Assembly: GCF_963678635.1 (NCBI RefSeq)
Contig: NC_087064.1
Location: forward strand, 82,019,847 to 82,083,846
DNA length: 64,000 bases
Direction: 5' to 3'
Source: Symsagittifera roscoffensis
Lineage: Eukaryota; Xenacoelomorpha; Acoela; Convolutidae
This document shows positions 24,401 through 39,400 of the stretch, in pieces. The translations under genes and the position numbers were made by a program. Position 1 is the first letter of the stretch; every line of letters begins with the position of its first letter. The notes beneath the pieces are model-generated. The model worked only from the letters and a program-made list of their open reading frames with translations, was not told where the DNA came from and made no database searches.

Positions 24401-27400
24401 TATGCATTGGGATTTATCATGCTCAAAAAAATTGTTTCAAACTGAATTGAGGCAAACTAGTTAGTCCTATTATTTTCGTACGACTCAAATTTGTACACTT
24501 GATATTTGATTTTGTCCAAAATTTGTAGTTTTTCAATATTTTCTTTTCCAAAAAGACTTCCAAAAATAACATTGTTTTTAAAGAAACTAAAATAATTTAG
24601 CAGTTCTGTATGGCCTTTTTTGTTTTCACTTGGCGAAATAGTTTTCTGGTCGGCTATATTGGCTTATTTGCCTAATGGTTATTTCTTTTGATCGTCCAAG
24701 TTTTAATGAATAGTGCTCATGAAGGTAAGTTTGGAAATTTCCAACAAGCAAATGATACAATCATAATTTCTAAATATTTTCAGAAAAAAGCCTCAATATT
24801 TGTTCCTGCTTAGTTTTTGAATAAAAATTTATCAAATTTGTTTGAAGTAGTTTTTAGCCGCTCATAGGATGGCTACTGTTAACAATGGTTAGATTTCATA
24901 GTTTGATCATCGCTAAATTTCACTAAAACCACGAAAAGGTAAAAAGAAATAGTAGAGCAGAGAACATTCTCATATATTTTTCTCATCACATCACGCACAA
25001 AAAGAACGACTACATTATGATAAAAAAATGTTTTATTGATTTGGCTGGATTATTCTGTGCTACTTGAGCAGCAACTGGCTATCCTTATTTGTAGTACCTT
25101 GCGGTTTGGTTTGTTTGAAAACACCGGAATACAAAGTTTATTCCACCTTCTCGAAAAAAATGTCTGCAAACATGACCCATCAATCTGATCCAAAAAAACC
25201 TCCTTAATCTCCTCCAAAAAACTAAACTGTCGGTATCATCAGATAAGAACAGTAACATGTTCTAAAAATCCGTTGTTTACTTTGCAGATCAAAAACTGCC
25301 CATCTGTACATAATTAACTCTTATAACAGAATGGCGATTTTCCATGTTTTTTTTTGAATTGGCCCCATTGTCTTTGTTTAATGAGTTCCCTATGGTCTGA
25401 ATTCAATAGGTTTTACCAGAGAATAAAACGGGCAGTTGTATCAAAAATAGGAGTCCAAGAATAAAATTTGCTCAAGCTGACTTCATTCGGCTAAAACATT
25501 TTCGCAAACTTTGTCGATTGAGTTCACTACTTTTGCTGTAATTACATATGCGAGCGGTGTGTCAATTTATTAAGTTTTTCACTCCGATTTTTGGCGAAAA
25601 CGGAATATTTTTGCTTGGGGTGGTTTTTTATTCAGTCAATTTTTGCGATCGAAATTTTAGTTTTTTTTTTTAAATTTACGACATTGAGAATATCGACTCC
25701 CTGAAATCAAATGTAAAAAGTTACATTACTTCCGATCATTTTTGCAAACTTCTGGGAGTTTGAAAATTGCCAATTTGGCCGAGCTCTGGACTAATTAATG
25801 CGCGCTTTACCTATTTTTTTATAATGCTGAAAGCGTAACTCGAATTATTTATGCATTGGGATTTATCATGCTCAAAAAAATTGTTTCAAACTGAATTGAG
25901 GCAAACTAGTTAGTCCTATTATTTTCGTACGACTCAAATTTGTACACTTGATATTTGATTTTGTCCAAAATTTGTAGTTTTTCAATATTTTCTTTTCCAA
26001 AAAGACTTCCAAAAATAACATTGTTTTTAAAGAAACTAAAATAATTTAGCAGTTCTGTATGGCCTTTTTTGTTTTCACTTGGCGAAATAGTTTTCTGGTC
26101 GGCTATATTGGCTTATTTGCCTGTTGGTTATTTCTTTTGATCGTCCAAGTTTTAATGAATAGTGCTCATGAAGGTAAGTTTGGAAATTTCCAACAAGCAA
26201 ATGATACAATCATAATTTCTAAATATTTTCAGAAAAAAGCCTCAATATTTGTTCCTGCTTAGTTTTTGAATAAAAATTTATCAAATTTGTTTGAAGTAGT
26301 TTTTAGCCACTCATAGGATGGCTACTGTTAACAATGGTTAGATTTCATAGTTTGATCATCGCTAAATTTCACTAAAACCACGAAAAGGTAAAAAGAAATA
26401 GTAGAGCAGAGAACATTCTCTTAATTGTTCCGACTTTCGAGGAAAACGGAATCTATATGCTTGGGGTGGTTTTTTTATTCAGTCAATTTTCGTTGATCGA
26501 AATATTAGTTTTTAACAAAACAATTTTATACTCCATTCAAGATATCGACTCCCTGAAATCAAATGTAAGAAGATAACGTACCTCAGATCATTTGCAAAGT
26601 TATGGGAGTGTGAAAATTGCTAATTTGGCCATGCCCTGGACTAATTTAGACGCTCTTTGAAGATTTAAATCTTAATGCTGAAAGCGTAACGCGAATTATT
26701 TATGCGTGTCGGTTTATCCTGCGCAGCAAAATTGCCCAAAATTTATGGTTTTTCAGTATATTCTTTTCCCAAATACTCTTCGATATGGATTTAGGGGCAG
26801 TCGGGATATTCAGGGTTTTACTTTGGTATACGAGCAGTCTTGTTATTTTGTTTTGTTCCATCAAAACTGCTTAAGTATTAGTTAACATTAATCTCCATGG
26901 TAATTCTAAAGGATCTTTTTATACTTAGTCAGCCCAAAGATTTTTAAAATTTGGCGGTTTTTTTTTGAGAATAAATACAGAGAACAAAACACTGATTGGT
27001 TCGGTTAATACAAATGCGATTGCTTTTTTTTCAAACAAGGCCCAGTTTTGTGAAATTGGTAGTTTTTTTCCTCTCTTGTTTTTTTGGTCTGGGTAAAAAT
27101 CTATAGCATATTTGAAATAATTTCGAATAGTTTACTAAACGTTCTATACTTTTGGCCGATTCTGCTCATTTACAAGTCGACTCAACATAGTGAACAAAAC
27201 ATTTGGTGGTGCTGAAATTTTTTCGGCTTATTCTAGCCAATCAGGGTGAAGCAAAAATAGTTCACAGATATTGATTTTTGTGCGGAATAAGTAAAAGACA
27301 TATTCTAACACAATGTTCGGTTGAACCATCACTAATAGAAATCATCGTTTAAAGGTCGTAAAGGAAGTCATTTTTGCCTGTTTGTGGCCTTTATGCCCAT

Positions 27401-30400
27401 TGGTAATTTCTTTTTTTTAAATAGGAATAAAGATTCGATCAAGCCGTGGACTTACAATCACGCTCAGTTCAAGGCTATTTGATTCAATTAGGAACCAAAC
27501 CACTTAGCAGCAAGAGTAATTTCCGTTCTGTTGAGTTTGTGAAACGTGCATATAACATGAGTATAATTATCGAGGCAAATAAATTGTTGAAGTCAGCTTG
27601 GTGCTCTATTTATACAGATTTCCTTGTTTTTGCAAAAAGTCTCGTCGAATGAAAAACAGCCTGTTTTTAATTTTTTTTTGAAATTTTACGCCTTTTACGT
27701 CTTTTACTTAGAGTGCTCTGCCCTTAACAAGTTACTGGATCGGCCAACACAAATTCCTGATCTGTTTTGATTATAGGCTCAAATGCGCCGAGACTTTTTT
27801 GCCTTACTTGAAACAAAAGTTTTATATTGTCAACTCCTGTTGGATAAAAACATGAAATATTGTTATGTATGGGATTTGTTTATTTTTTACATTTTTTTGA
27901 CACGCTTCAAAAAAAGCTATTTCTTTTTTCGCAAAGTTTTTTTTAATACGTTATCGATGTTCAAAAAGTGGTACCAAAGGAAAAATCGGCTATTCACCCA
28001 AATGCCTGCATAATCAGCTGGTCTTTTTTACGGCCTATGAAAATTTCAGAGAGTGGGGTTTTTGACCCATTCTATTTTCATTTTCTCGAAAACTACTCTG
28101 CCAAATCTGAGAATAAGGGTTCAATCGAAAGAACATGTTATGAGTATTTCCCCTGCATGTGCGAATCCGCCCTAATTTTAATAGCAAAAATTTATGGCCT
28201 CGAAAAAGGCCATTTTGACCGTTTTTGTAAAAGGTTTTGACCTTTCTCAAAAACAAACCTTCCATATCTTGGATAATGGGTTTGATCGAAATAGGTTATT
28301 TTAGATTTTTTTTCTGCCTAAACGGCAACGCCCTTATTTTTCCGAAAAAAAGCAGCGTTAAAAAAGACCATTTTTTTGACCGTTTTTATGAATCCTGCTC
28401 AAGTACTCAAAAACTACCCTCCCAAATCTGGGATTGAGGGTTCTATCGAAAGAATTGGCTACGTGCTATTTTTGACGAAAAAAGTAACAGCCTTAGAAGG
28501 CAATTTTTTTGTCATATTGGCTGTTTTTGTGAAACTTTTTGACCACGCTCAAAAACTACCCTGTCAAAACTTGGATTAAGGGTTCAATCGGATAAACAGG
28601 TGATTGAAACCTTTCTTGCGTCAGGGACTTCTCCATAATTTTATTACAAAAATGTAAGATTTGAAAAAAAAATTGAAGAATTTGATCGTTTTTTTTAAAC
28701 TTTCTTTCTTGAAAACTACCTTCCCAAATAAGGGTTTGTTGCAAAAACTGGTTTTCTGGGGAAAACAGGAAGTCTTTACTCCCATATTTTAGTAGAAACA
28801 CCGTTATGGACTTAGGAAAAGTCCAGTTTTCGATATTTTCATCTTTTTAATGATTTTTTTATTTTCTCTACAAACGAATTACATTCAGTAGGGCGTTCGC
28901 GTACAACTAAATTTCAATTTTTACATAATTTGGCTCGAATTTTTGCTTTTTTGTTCTTTTTGGTTGCCATGGGCAAAGTTCGCGAGACATTGTGTAGATC
29001 GCGAGTGTAGATGAACTATATCACACCATACATAAGATTTTTCATGACTTTTTCTTAACAAAGTCATGGAAGTACAACCTTGGTTGCAGCTAAGTGCACG
29101 ATTGTTTTTTGAACTTAGAGAATGTGAATTAATGGCAGTTTAAAGTTAGTTTTGCGTTGCACTGAATCTCACTGTCGTATTCGAAGCGTGGGACCTTTCG
29201 TTGCTTCAAGACAGGTCGTGTGCGCTCCCAAATGTTTGGACTTTTGCCATTATTGAGTCCTCTTCTTTGTATCTGTAGCGTTATGCGGTCTTGTTACAAC
29301 GCATCCACAATAGTTTCATCATGTTTAATCGCATCCGCAAGTCACTCAATACGCTTTACTTTTGTACCATTACAATATATTCATGAAAAATATCAAGCAG
29401 TGTCGAGAAAAACTGGTCTGAATATTATTGATTTCGTTTAGACGGACATTGATGAGCTTAGATGAAATTGGGTGTCTTCCTAATTCAGTTAAACTACATT
29501 TTCTTCACCTATTTCAGTCCTCCTTTAATAAATAAAGCAATGATTTCAGAAAAAAAAAACTAGTTTTTAAGTTTTTTTTTGCAAAATTAAAAAAAAATTT
29601 TACTCGATGTTTCATTCTACTCGATCTATAAGACCATATAGATCGGTAGGGGTTGAATCCCTGAATGAGGGGGCGTACCTCCACCCCCCTAAGTCCTCAC
29701 CTGGTTCAAAATCTTATATAGGTCGTGATTATTTTTTTTGTTTCATGAAAACTTGTTCAGCCTCACAATTATTTTTCGTGATTTGGCTTTTGATTCTTTT
29801 AAGTTCAGTTCATTTCCTTTGTTAAAAGGAAGACACACTCCTTATCGAACAGTTAAAGTGTAAAGGTCACGAAAAACATGATTGACTTCAGTGAAATACA
29901 ATTTTACTTTTTGAATCATTTTTCTCAATTAGGGTTAATTTTATCAAAAATGTGCCAATCTTAAATTGTTCTAGAAAGTCAAAGAGGAGCTTTAAGGGCA
30001 TCTATTTTTTTCTTTGAAAATCAAAAGTTGAGATTTTTCAAAAAATGAGTCTGTTTTTTTCTGTTGACTTGCGTGCATCAGCTCTTTTCCACCTGCCACT
30101 TGGCTACGTTTTCTTTACTTCCTGTGTTTTTTCTTGAATTTTTGTCATCGGAATTTTCCAGAAAAAACTTCAAGAAAGCAACCATTATTCTTTATATGAG
30201 ATTTTGGATGATAGGACAGAATTTCACCAAATTTTTTTTTTAACTTTTTTTTTCGGTTTCAACCCGATCAGTATATTTAAGGATGTGTATGTGTTTCACC
30301 TCATAGCTTAATTACTTAACGCTGATTCTCTTGTTTGGATTGTTTTTAGTGACCAGTTTCAGATTATAGGTCAGATGCTAATGATTAGCCGATTGGGAGT

Positions 30401-33400
30401 CATGTGGTACAATATTAATTATCAGATCTCTTTAAATGCTTCACCTTTTACAAAAGGGGAGATTTGTTTTGAGGTTCAAAAATCACATATGTTTAACCGG
30501 TGACTTAGTTCTTTTTTGAACTGGCAATTTGAAACCGCAGGGGCGCATAGTTACACAGAACCTAATCATCTACAAACATTCTGATAAAACCAAGCTGTGA
30601 CAAAATTCAATATCTTGGTGTTGTTCCAAATAACTGGTTGGCGAGCAAAATGCTTGGATCGTTCCGACCACTCTTATTTTTGAACTGTTTAAGTAAAAAA
30701 GTTATTTTAAATATACCAAAATTAAGTATTTCGATATTTTCGATATCTTTTGTTGTTGTTTTTTTCATCGAGGAAGGAAGTTGATAGTAAGCTTGAAGCA
30801 CAATTTTCTAGCCTAATTTTTGTCTTGCATTTTTCTCGAAGTAAACATTTGCGTGATTTGTGATTGGCTTTATGAGAAATGCCAAATACAACGAGACATC
30901 ATCAAAAAGCCGTTATTCGACCCCATGTGAACCCAAAAGTTCCCCTCTTTTGGTTTTATTTTACATCCATTTTTGACTGCTGACCTTAAAATCATTCTGA
31001 AGGTGCCATTTTATACTAATTATGAGGAAATCTGCCGGAAGTGCCTTAATACGTCGTAATTTGCCTTTTTTTACACTATTTTGCCTGCGGCGAAGAAAAT
31101 TTTATCAGAATTAAGTCGTAAAGTGTTTTGGGAGAGCTCGGAAGTTTTTTGAAATCCACTTCGAGAAGTTCTTTTGATCCGCGCCTGATATGCGATCTAC
31201 CAAATATAATTTTTTCTTTTCACTCCGGCAACAAGAGTCACTCTGTGCCTGGATCATTTTTGGAGTTTTTTAACTCTCCCTCATAAATTTGTGTAAAAAA
31301 CTTGGTCCCTTAATAGCTACTTATTAACGCCTTTTTTAATATATCCCTGGAAAAATTCAGCCTGTAATTTTAGTCCAGTTTTCTTTTTAAGAGTCGATGA
31401 AAGTAGTTCAAATTCTTATCTTTTATAGGTCGTGTTTTTTTTCAGGAAATCTTAAAATTTGTTTAGACTCAAATTTGCTTTCACTGTTTGACGTTTGATT
31501 TTTTTTAAGTTCAGTTCATTTCTTTTGTTAAAAGGAAGGCAAACTTCGCTATCGAACAGCAAAAAAAAGGTCACGAAAAACGTTATCGACTTCTGATTTC
31601 AAAAAAGGGTATCAATTATCTGATTTCCCTGCGAAAAAAAAATTTTTGCCTATTGATCCATTTTTCTCAAGGTGGGTTGATTTTATCAAAAAATGTCAAT
31701 TATAAGTTCTTGAAATTCAAAGAGCTTTAAAGCCATTTTTTCTGTTTACTTGCGTTCATTGTCTCTGTTCCAACTGTGTGTGGCCTATGTTTTAATAAGA
31801 AAAACACCGATTTTTGTCTTTATTCGAAAAAATGAGCTCCGAGTTTTTCCAATTAAAAGCAAAACCGAAAGAGGGATATTTCTTTCGAATGATCGTGCTA
31901 ATTTTAAAGATAATATGAACGATTAACATTTAGACATTAGGGGTTCAAATTAAATAACAAATGCGACGGGTTGACATGAGGAAATTGACATTGAAATATG
32001 CTTTAAGTCATTGAATTGTTTCGCTGCTGATGTGTCGGTTGCTGTTGTTGTTGGTTGAGGGGAACTGTTAAAACGGGAATGCCCGAGTGTCTGATTACGT
32101 AATCACTCACTGAGCCAATGAACGCCTTTTTCAGCTTGCTCAGACCTCGACAGCCAATCACAATTAAGTCCACTGGGTTCTGACGCACATAAGCTACCAC
32201 GGCTGAAACAAAAATGCTATTTCTTTTCCGTTTTACCAAATGAAGATAAAAGGAAAAGATAAGGTAACGGGAGTTTTCGTTGCTACAAATATTTTCATAA
32301 TCTTGAGCCAAACCTAAACCTGTTATTACTACCAATATTAATTTAGGGTCAATGAGCATTGTTAAAGTTGAAAACGGCTCATTTTTTGATCGGATTTTCC
32401 TGATTTTTATTAACTTTGTCGCAATTTTTTTTCTGTTTCCTTCGTGTTCCTGGTTACCTTTTCCTGGTTCGGGTGGGTCGCAACTGAATCCGAAGCTCAT
32501 TGTCTCTGGGTCCAGTCCATGCTTGCGTGCCCTAGATGCAAACATCCTCTCCAGCCCCTCCATGTAGTGTCCTTTGTAGCGCCTCAACTCATCAAAAGCC
32601 AGGTCGGGGTCTAAGATAGAGAAAATATTGTTTTGTGTACGACTTTCATTTTTCGGCAAAATTTGGTGGTAAAGGTCATCGGAAATTTCAGGAAATCTAG
32701 CAGTTTTTTGTACGAATTACATAATTCATGTTGCAGAATTCTGCTGTATTTTTCCTCTTTTTGCGCTTTTTTCCTTTGGAGAAGTTATGAACTTACTTTA
32801 GTTAGAAATTAGTGCTTTTGAGTTGCATATTTAGCTTAAAGCTTAGTTTTTTTTCTCCTCGCAAAAAATGACGAAAATTCTCATAACAGCCCTATAAATT
32901 ATGCTTCCCAAAAACAGATGAAAAATAGGTTTTAGTTTTATTAATTTTTTTCGTCGTTTTTCTGGGAGGATATGATTGGATGAATGTTAGCGTTACCTGA
33001 ACTGGTGGAAACGGGGTCCATGAAGTGGAACAGAATGACAGTGTCTCTGCTCCTGCTCACGAAAGTGCAGTAGAAGTCGAACGCGTACTCTGCATTGGCA
33101 CTGCCATCCACAGCTATCAGCACCCTCCTCTCTCCGTCGAACACACTCTTGGAGGAGTGGTGTTTGCTACTGGAACTAGTCCGAGGGGGACTCGAACACG
33201 AGCTGCTCATCGCGACCTGTGGGGGATAACGCCTTTGGAATATATGTCAGAGGGTGTTGTTATGTAACAATCTGCAGATAATGGTGTTGCGTAATAACCT
33301 GTGTTTTGAATGCTTTCGAGCTGTTAATGAGATTATCAGATGGTAGATTGCTGTTTTGGAGGTCGTTTAGTGAGTTGTATCTTCTTGAATGAGTTTATGA

Positions 33401-36400
33401 GTTATGTCAGAACTGGAGGTTCAAATAAATTTTTTAAAAAAATAAATGAACCGGAATGATTTTGTGTATGCAAAGTAGCACTCTGAATCGATATCGTAGT
33501 CGAGGTATTCGTAGTCGTTGAGTTTCGTTCTTTGTAAGATTAATTCGTTATTGTTGCTGATGTCTCATTATCAAAAACTCCTCGGTATGGAGATGTGTCT
33601 GGACTCGCTGTCGAATCTGCGGGCTTATTCGTCGTATCGCTGGAAACAAACGCGTTGTTGAACGCAGATAACATTGTGGCTACTAAAAAATTTATGCAAC
33701 AAAATGCCTGTTACATAAAATATTCCTAATTTGGAGGCAAATTCTGTCGTTGCATAAAGAGTGCGGGGTTGATATGTAATGGGCGCAAATTTTAGTACCC
33801 CCTTGTTGAAAAAAGAGAGGGATTAGTGTCGCTTTTGACGCATCTGGAGGAGGCGAGAAATAATTGGATTTCAGGAGGTGCTGGTGGTAAGATGATGCCT
33901 AGTTGAAAAACATCAGCCTAACATCTAAAAGGTCACGGTCGCTAACGTGGTAACCAGATACACTGAATTGGGTAAGTTAATTTAGTTCTTATCTAATTAG
34001 GGGCAGGCTTGGGTCTGAATTTTCAACCATAATTTTGAACTTTTTTGGATCCTATGCTGTTTTCTAGCAAATGAAAACAGTTTGATTTTCTGTTTCCAGT
34101 TAAGGATCAATTATTGGGCTGAATTGGAGAAAAGACGGAGTATGATTTATTTATTTTGTTGATTTTGTTGTCACAAATGAAGACAGTTTTGATTTGAAAT
34201 AGCTGAAAGAGTTGACAGTTGATTGAATAGAAATTGGGGTGCTTTCAATCAAAAAAGATGCTTTTTAAGATGCTTTTCTTGCCTTTGTCAATTCTCACGA
34301 CTCGGAGAGGTTGAATTATTGATTTTTGTAGGACGTTAGAGGAACAGCGTTGATTGGTATTTGCTGATTGATTACTACTTTCTGATTAAAGTTTGTTTTG
34401 AATTTGCGACCAATTTTTTTGAATGTTTTCCTTAAAATTTGATATTTCATGTATGGAAAAGCTCGTTAGCCACCAATTTTTTTTTGAATATTTAAAAAAA
34501 AAACATTTAAAACTTTTTGTTTGAAAAAGCTCATTAGAAAAATTGGAAACTACAACAAGGGAATCAATTGTGATGTTTCTGAAATGCTGTTCATACACTG
34601 CATGTATTCGGAATTGATAATCCTATCTTTCTATTTCTCTGCGCAGATGGGTTACGTTATGCTCAGATTTTGTGCAGCTCAGAGAAAAAGTGAGCCCAAT
34701 TTAATAGCCATGGCCTGAGATTCATGTAATCACTTAATCGAAAAAAATCTAGGTGCGTCATTTTCTTACCGTCTCTTATCTCAAGGCTATAGGTGCATAA
34801 ATTGTACTAAATGCCACAGCCAGTGGTATCAAATGTCAGAAATGCTTCGCTAGCAAGGAATGAATATAAATCGTGATACCATCCGGTGAATTTAAACGGG
34901 ATTTTTTTAGCCTATCTGGCAGTTGGTTTTGCTATCGCTGTAACCCCCTGCTTATAAAAAAAAATTCAACTGATGTAGTAAAAATGGCGAGAAAAAAAAG
35001 TGAATATTTGAATTTGAACTAGAGAGCGGCTCCTGAATTTCAAAGCCTGTTTGAGCGTTATAATACTAAGAACAAAATATGCGAAAAAAATATATCTAAT
35101 TACACGGTTATATGCTTACCTGAGAGGCGTGAAACGAACTGCTAATAACAAAATAAAAGCAGCTAAAGAGAACTGAGTTAAGTTGACTGAAAATCAAATC
35201 AGAATTTTTATTTGAGAATTCAAGCTCTAGCATTTCTCTATTTGTTTTTCAGTTTTGGCCGTAAATAGAGATACATTTTGGAGATAAAGTAATGTTTCAA
35301 AATTAGCAAGATAAACAATCATCAGGTAATAGCTGTCAGAGGAAAATAAGACAAATTTAGTTGAGGGAAACGGTACAATTTGTGACGCAGAGTTGATTCC
35401 TAGCTTTGGGCGAAACTCGCCCCAACCAAATTTATGCAAATAGATTCACGACTGTAGACACTGTCTTTTCGGAATCCGGAAAATCGTAAATTCTGTCGCT
35501 ATTCAAAACAGCGACCTTTTTTGGCCTCTTTTTATTGCTTAATTTTAACTCTTTCTATTTTTTATTGTCTGCATTTTCCATGGTAATCAGTCAAAATGAA
35601 GCAGAATGGGAAAATTTGCATTCTGTTTTCCCTGTTAAATTCTCCCATTCCTTTTTTCAACTCAATTTAGTGTATTTGCTATTTTCTGCTCCATCTGCAT
35701 GAATACTATAGTGCCACCAGGCGATCATGGTGGTTGCGAAAGATGTTACGTGATGTTATGTTATGTGCCGCTAGTCTTCAGCTCAAGGCTTGAGAGTGAA
35801 GTAAATATTATCAGCCTACTCTAAGATGGCGCCTATCTCAAAGGGGGAATTTGGCCAATGATAAAAACACAAACGTGGATGAAAATTATACAAATGTACT
35901 CTGAAATTGGTCTGATCACATGTATGTGATAATGCGATCGACATTTGACCTCATTCGCTTCATAATTAATTAGCCGATGCTCAAATAAACTAAGAGTTAA
36001 ACAAAACAAGGGTAGTCGGTTGCAGTGCAAGCAAGTAGCACAGAATGTTCCGACCATATTCATCAATAAAAAAGTTTTTTTTCTTCAAATTAGTGTCGGT
36101 TTTAGTGCGTGGCGTGATTTGAGAACTATACAACTGCGTACAAATTTATGTAATTTAGGGATAATCGACAAGATTTATCTTTAAAAAAAGAATGACAAAC
36201 AAAAATAAAAAAATTGCACAAAAATTTCGAAAGTTTTTTTGTAAAATCTTTATTTCCAAGGAAGCACTAAATCAAACATCCAAAACTGGTTTTCTTTTAA
36301 ATTAAGTTTTGTTAGCCTTAAAGTCCAAAAAAAGGAAATTTTCATATAACTGTTGTAAATCGATTACTTCACTTGCTCGAAATTGAACTAAAAATCAAAA

Positions 36401-39400
36401 TTTTAAACCAGTTCTTCACTGGGACAATTTTTTGAAGTTTTTTGAGAGGCGTTCGAATAACGGCTAAAAGTAAAAGGGATTTAATTCGGTATATCACTCG
36501 GCCCATTCCGATCATTATTTGTGGTACCTGATTTTGGTAAAACAATAAAAAATTATAACACACCAGAATACAAAGTTGCTCCCCATTTTCAACGTGAGGC
36601 GAAAATTCATAACAGGTGACAATTCGTAACAAGCGCCAATTCGTAGCAGTAGATTAAGTGGGGAATACTGATACACGCACGGTATTCGTCTCGTGCCGGA
36701 TGTAAGCTAAGCGGAGCAAGCGTATTCTACTTGCCAATGCCTTGTTACGAATTGTCAATTGTTACGAATTGTCGACTGTTACGAATTGTCGCCTGCCACG
36801 AATTGTCGCCCTACCCTTTTTTAATGGTCGAAAGAATGTGTTCTGCAAAACCTATTACTCGTTTTCTAAAATTCTGTTAAAAAAGTTATTCGCCTATTTC
36901 GCAAAGGCGGACAATTTTTCTTTCCAATTGATATAGCATTTTTAGTGTCTCATTGCAGATGCGGTAAAATCACAAATAGAGAAACAAAAAACAAATTAAA
37001 ACCAATTAAATTTTATGGCTCTGATTAATAGGTTCAGAATTGAATATGTCTAACTGCTGATTTTTTCTTCAAGGGTGAAATTCGATACTAGTTATCACAG
37101 GAGGGAAGTTGTAAATTAGATACCGATTGTTGGCTTACCTGATTGGTGTTATTGCAATCTGCGCTGTAATGATCTCTTTTTAATTGGGTTTAGTAATTAA
37201 ACCTCCCTCTGAGTAACTCGCAAGGATCTCGCCGCTCGTTTTCTTCGTATCAATTTCAATCTCAGCGGGGACAGTGTTAATTTCATTAGGAGGAAGAGAG
37301 GTCATTGATATCGGTGATAATCTCATCCTATATCCCTCCTGATTAATTATTCCATCATTTGATCTACCCCCAATGAAGGTATTAAGTGTGTTCGAAAGAG
37401 ACAAAAATGGACTAGTTGTTGCGAAAAACTGATTAACCAATCGCAATACTATAATATTGTATATTTTCCCCAGGACATTCTGCAGGGGCGGATCATATTT
37501 TCGAGCAAAAGTGGATCAAAGATTTTTTCGAAGGGCCAGAATTTTCTAAAATTTCGGAAAAATTCCTTGATCTTTTTTTAAAGTTGATCAAATTGATTTT
37601 CCGAGCTCTCCAGAAAAACTATAGTTTAGGCTGATGGTTTGGTAATTCTAAATTTATCTTTATACTCAAGATGAATTCTCAACTTCAGGAAAATCTTAGT
37701 CACTGCTTAAGACAAGATAATGATCCTAAATTACGATGATTTGATTCAACTTCAGGCCTCTCTACAAGTTAAAATTTATTTCCTAATAATTGCTTAGGAC
37801 AGATTATTGATCTATAATCCAACATATGTTTTTTATTTGAAATTTATCACCAAAATTGCTACAACATATTTATCTCTACTAGTAAAAGTGCCTTTTTCTG
37901 GTGTTTAAATTGCACAACTTCAATTCAGCAAAAAAAAATCAATTAGATGTCGTTTTAGAAAAATAATTGAGTGCTTTTTTCGGATCCGATTTTAATCTTA
38001 ATAGACCCTCCCTTTTTCATTGTTTGACTTGAGCTGCTTTTTTGAAAGGCACTTATTCCTGCCTTCTTAAGCCTGAAAGATATATTTGGAACTGAACTGT
38101 TCTTGAAAGGTAGGACTGAAAGAAAATAAAGCCAAAATTGATTGACAAGCCCAAACCGAATTCCAGGGATTCGGATTCTGTTTAATAATTGTCACTGCTC
38201 CTAAAAGACTTTCAAATCACGAAAATAAACATTGACAAAGTTTTGCTTTAAATTAGTGTGGAGTGCTGAGCAAGCAGCGGTTCGATTTCTAGGAATTCTG
38301 TGACGTGATTCTCTTACATGTATGGTCGTCTGCGCCTAAAGTTAAGATAAAATAGGACCATTTATTCATAAAGGGAAGCACCTTCATGCGAGCAGTTCAG
38401 CTCTTTGCACCGTACGCATAATTTATTGGTTATTTGTTATTTCTCTGGGCTGTGAAATTTTGTCTGTCTTTGAAGTAACAAGCACTGATTACGGTGTGCT
38501 TCAAAGCACTGACTGTTTGGTTGAAAAAAGGGGGCCTTAGCTCAAATTATTCAGCGGATGAGTCTCTTTTACAGCCAATAGCTTCTGATGAAATTAGTTA
38601 CGAATGATTGATGGTGCAACTAGAACTTTTTCACATGAAATTGATCTTTTTTTGAAGTTTTATCAGATTGCTTTTCTGTCTATCGTCAAGGCCACTAAAT
38701 TACACTAGCTTTGATGTGTTTTCAGAACAAAAAAAGGTTGAAATTAATTTAATTCTACAAGTTTTTTAATCGAATTAAACATACAAGTGGTACCAAAATA
38801 TAATCTTCGGAACATAATGTTTCTTATTTGTTTTTTGGCTGGGTCTAATTACGTGTCCAATCACCCAACTCACTTTTTGCGATCAAATTTCGCTTGTTGG
38901 TCTACATTTAGCCCTGATTGGCACCAATCCCCCTGCCCCGAAATTGAAATTGATTGAGGCGCTGATGAAGGGAGGAGCTGAAATAGACCGGCTGATTTCT
39001 TCTTTCAGTCTAATTAGCCGTGTTTAAGTCGATCTCACTTTTCTTCACCCTTTCTTTCTCACCCAATCCCAAGAGATCATCCTTCGCCTTTAACTCTAAT
39101 TGTAAGGGCGTGGCAACTGAATAACAATCAATAATATTACCCCAAAGGTGTGACAATTAACACCTTTCTATTCTTCATATTGGTAGGCGTGGCAATGATC
39201 TCTCTTTTATGTCCTATTCTCTTCACCAGACTCAGTTGATAAAAGATGCCCCCAATTAATCATTTTGCCGCTATCGCTTTTTCTTTTGCTTTTGAAAATT
39301 GGGCAGCAAACCAAACATGAACAAAAGGTTACATGTCAGTATTTAGACAGCCGCGTATTCATACTGGTCAGTATTTAGACAAATACTGTTTCAACCAATC

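Noticed and set aside
26059-26262. 67-codon frame ([20 protein letters not shown])
   Set aside because: The sister copy of the duplication (24610-24813) has a stop after GLFA, so the frame is not maintained.
33025-33267. 80-codon + strand frame opposite Usp exon 1
   Set aside because: Antisense shadow of the real exon.
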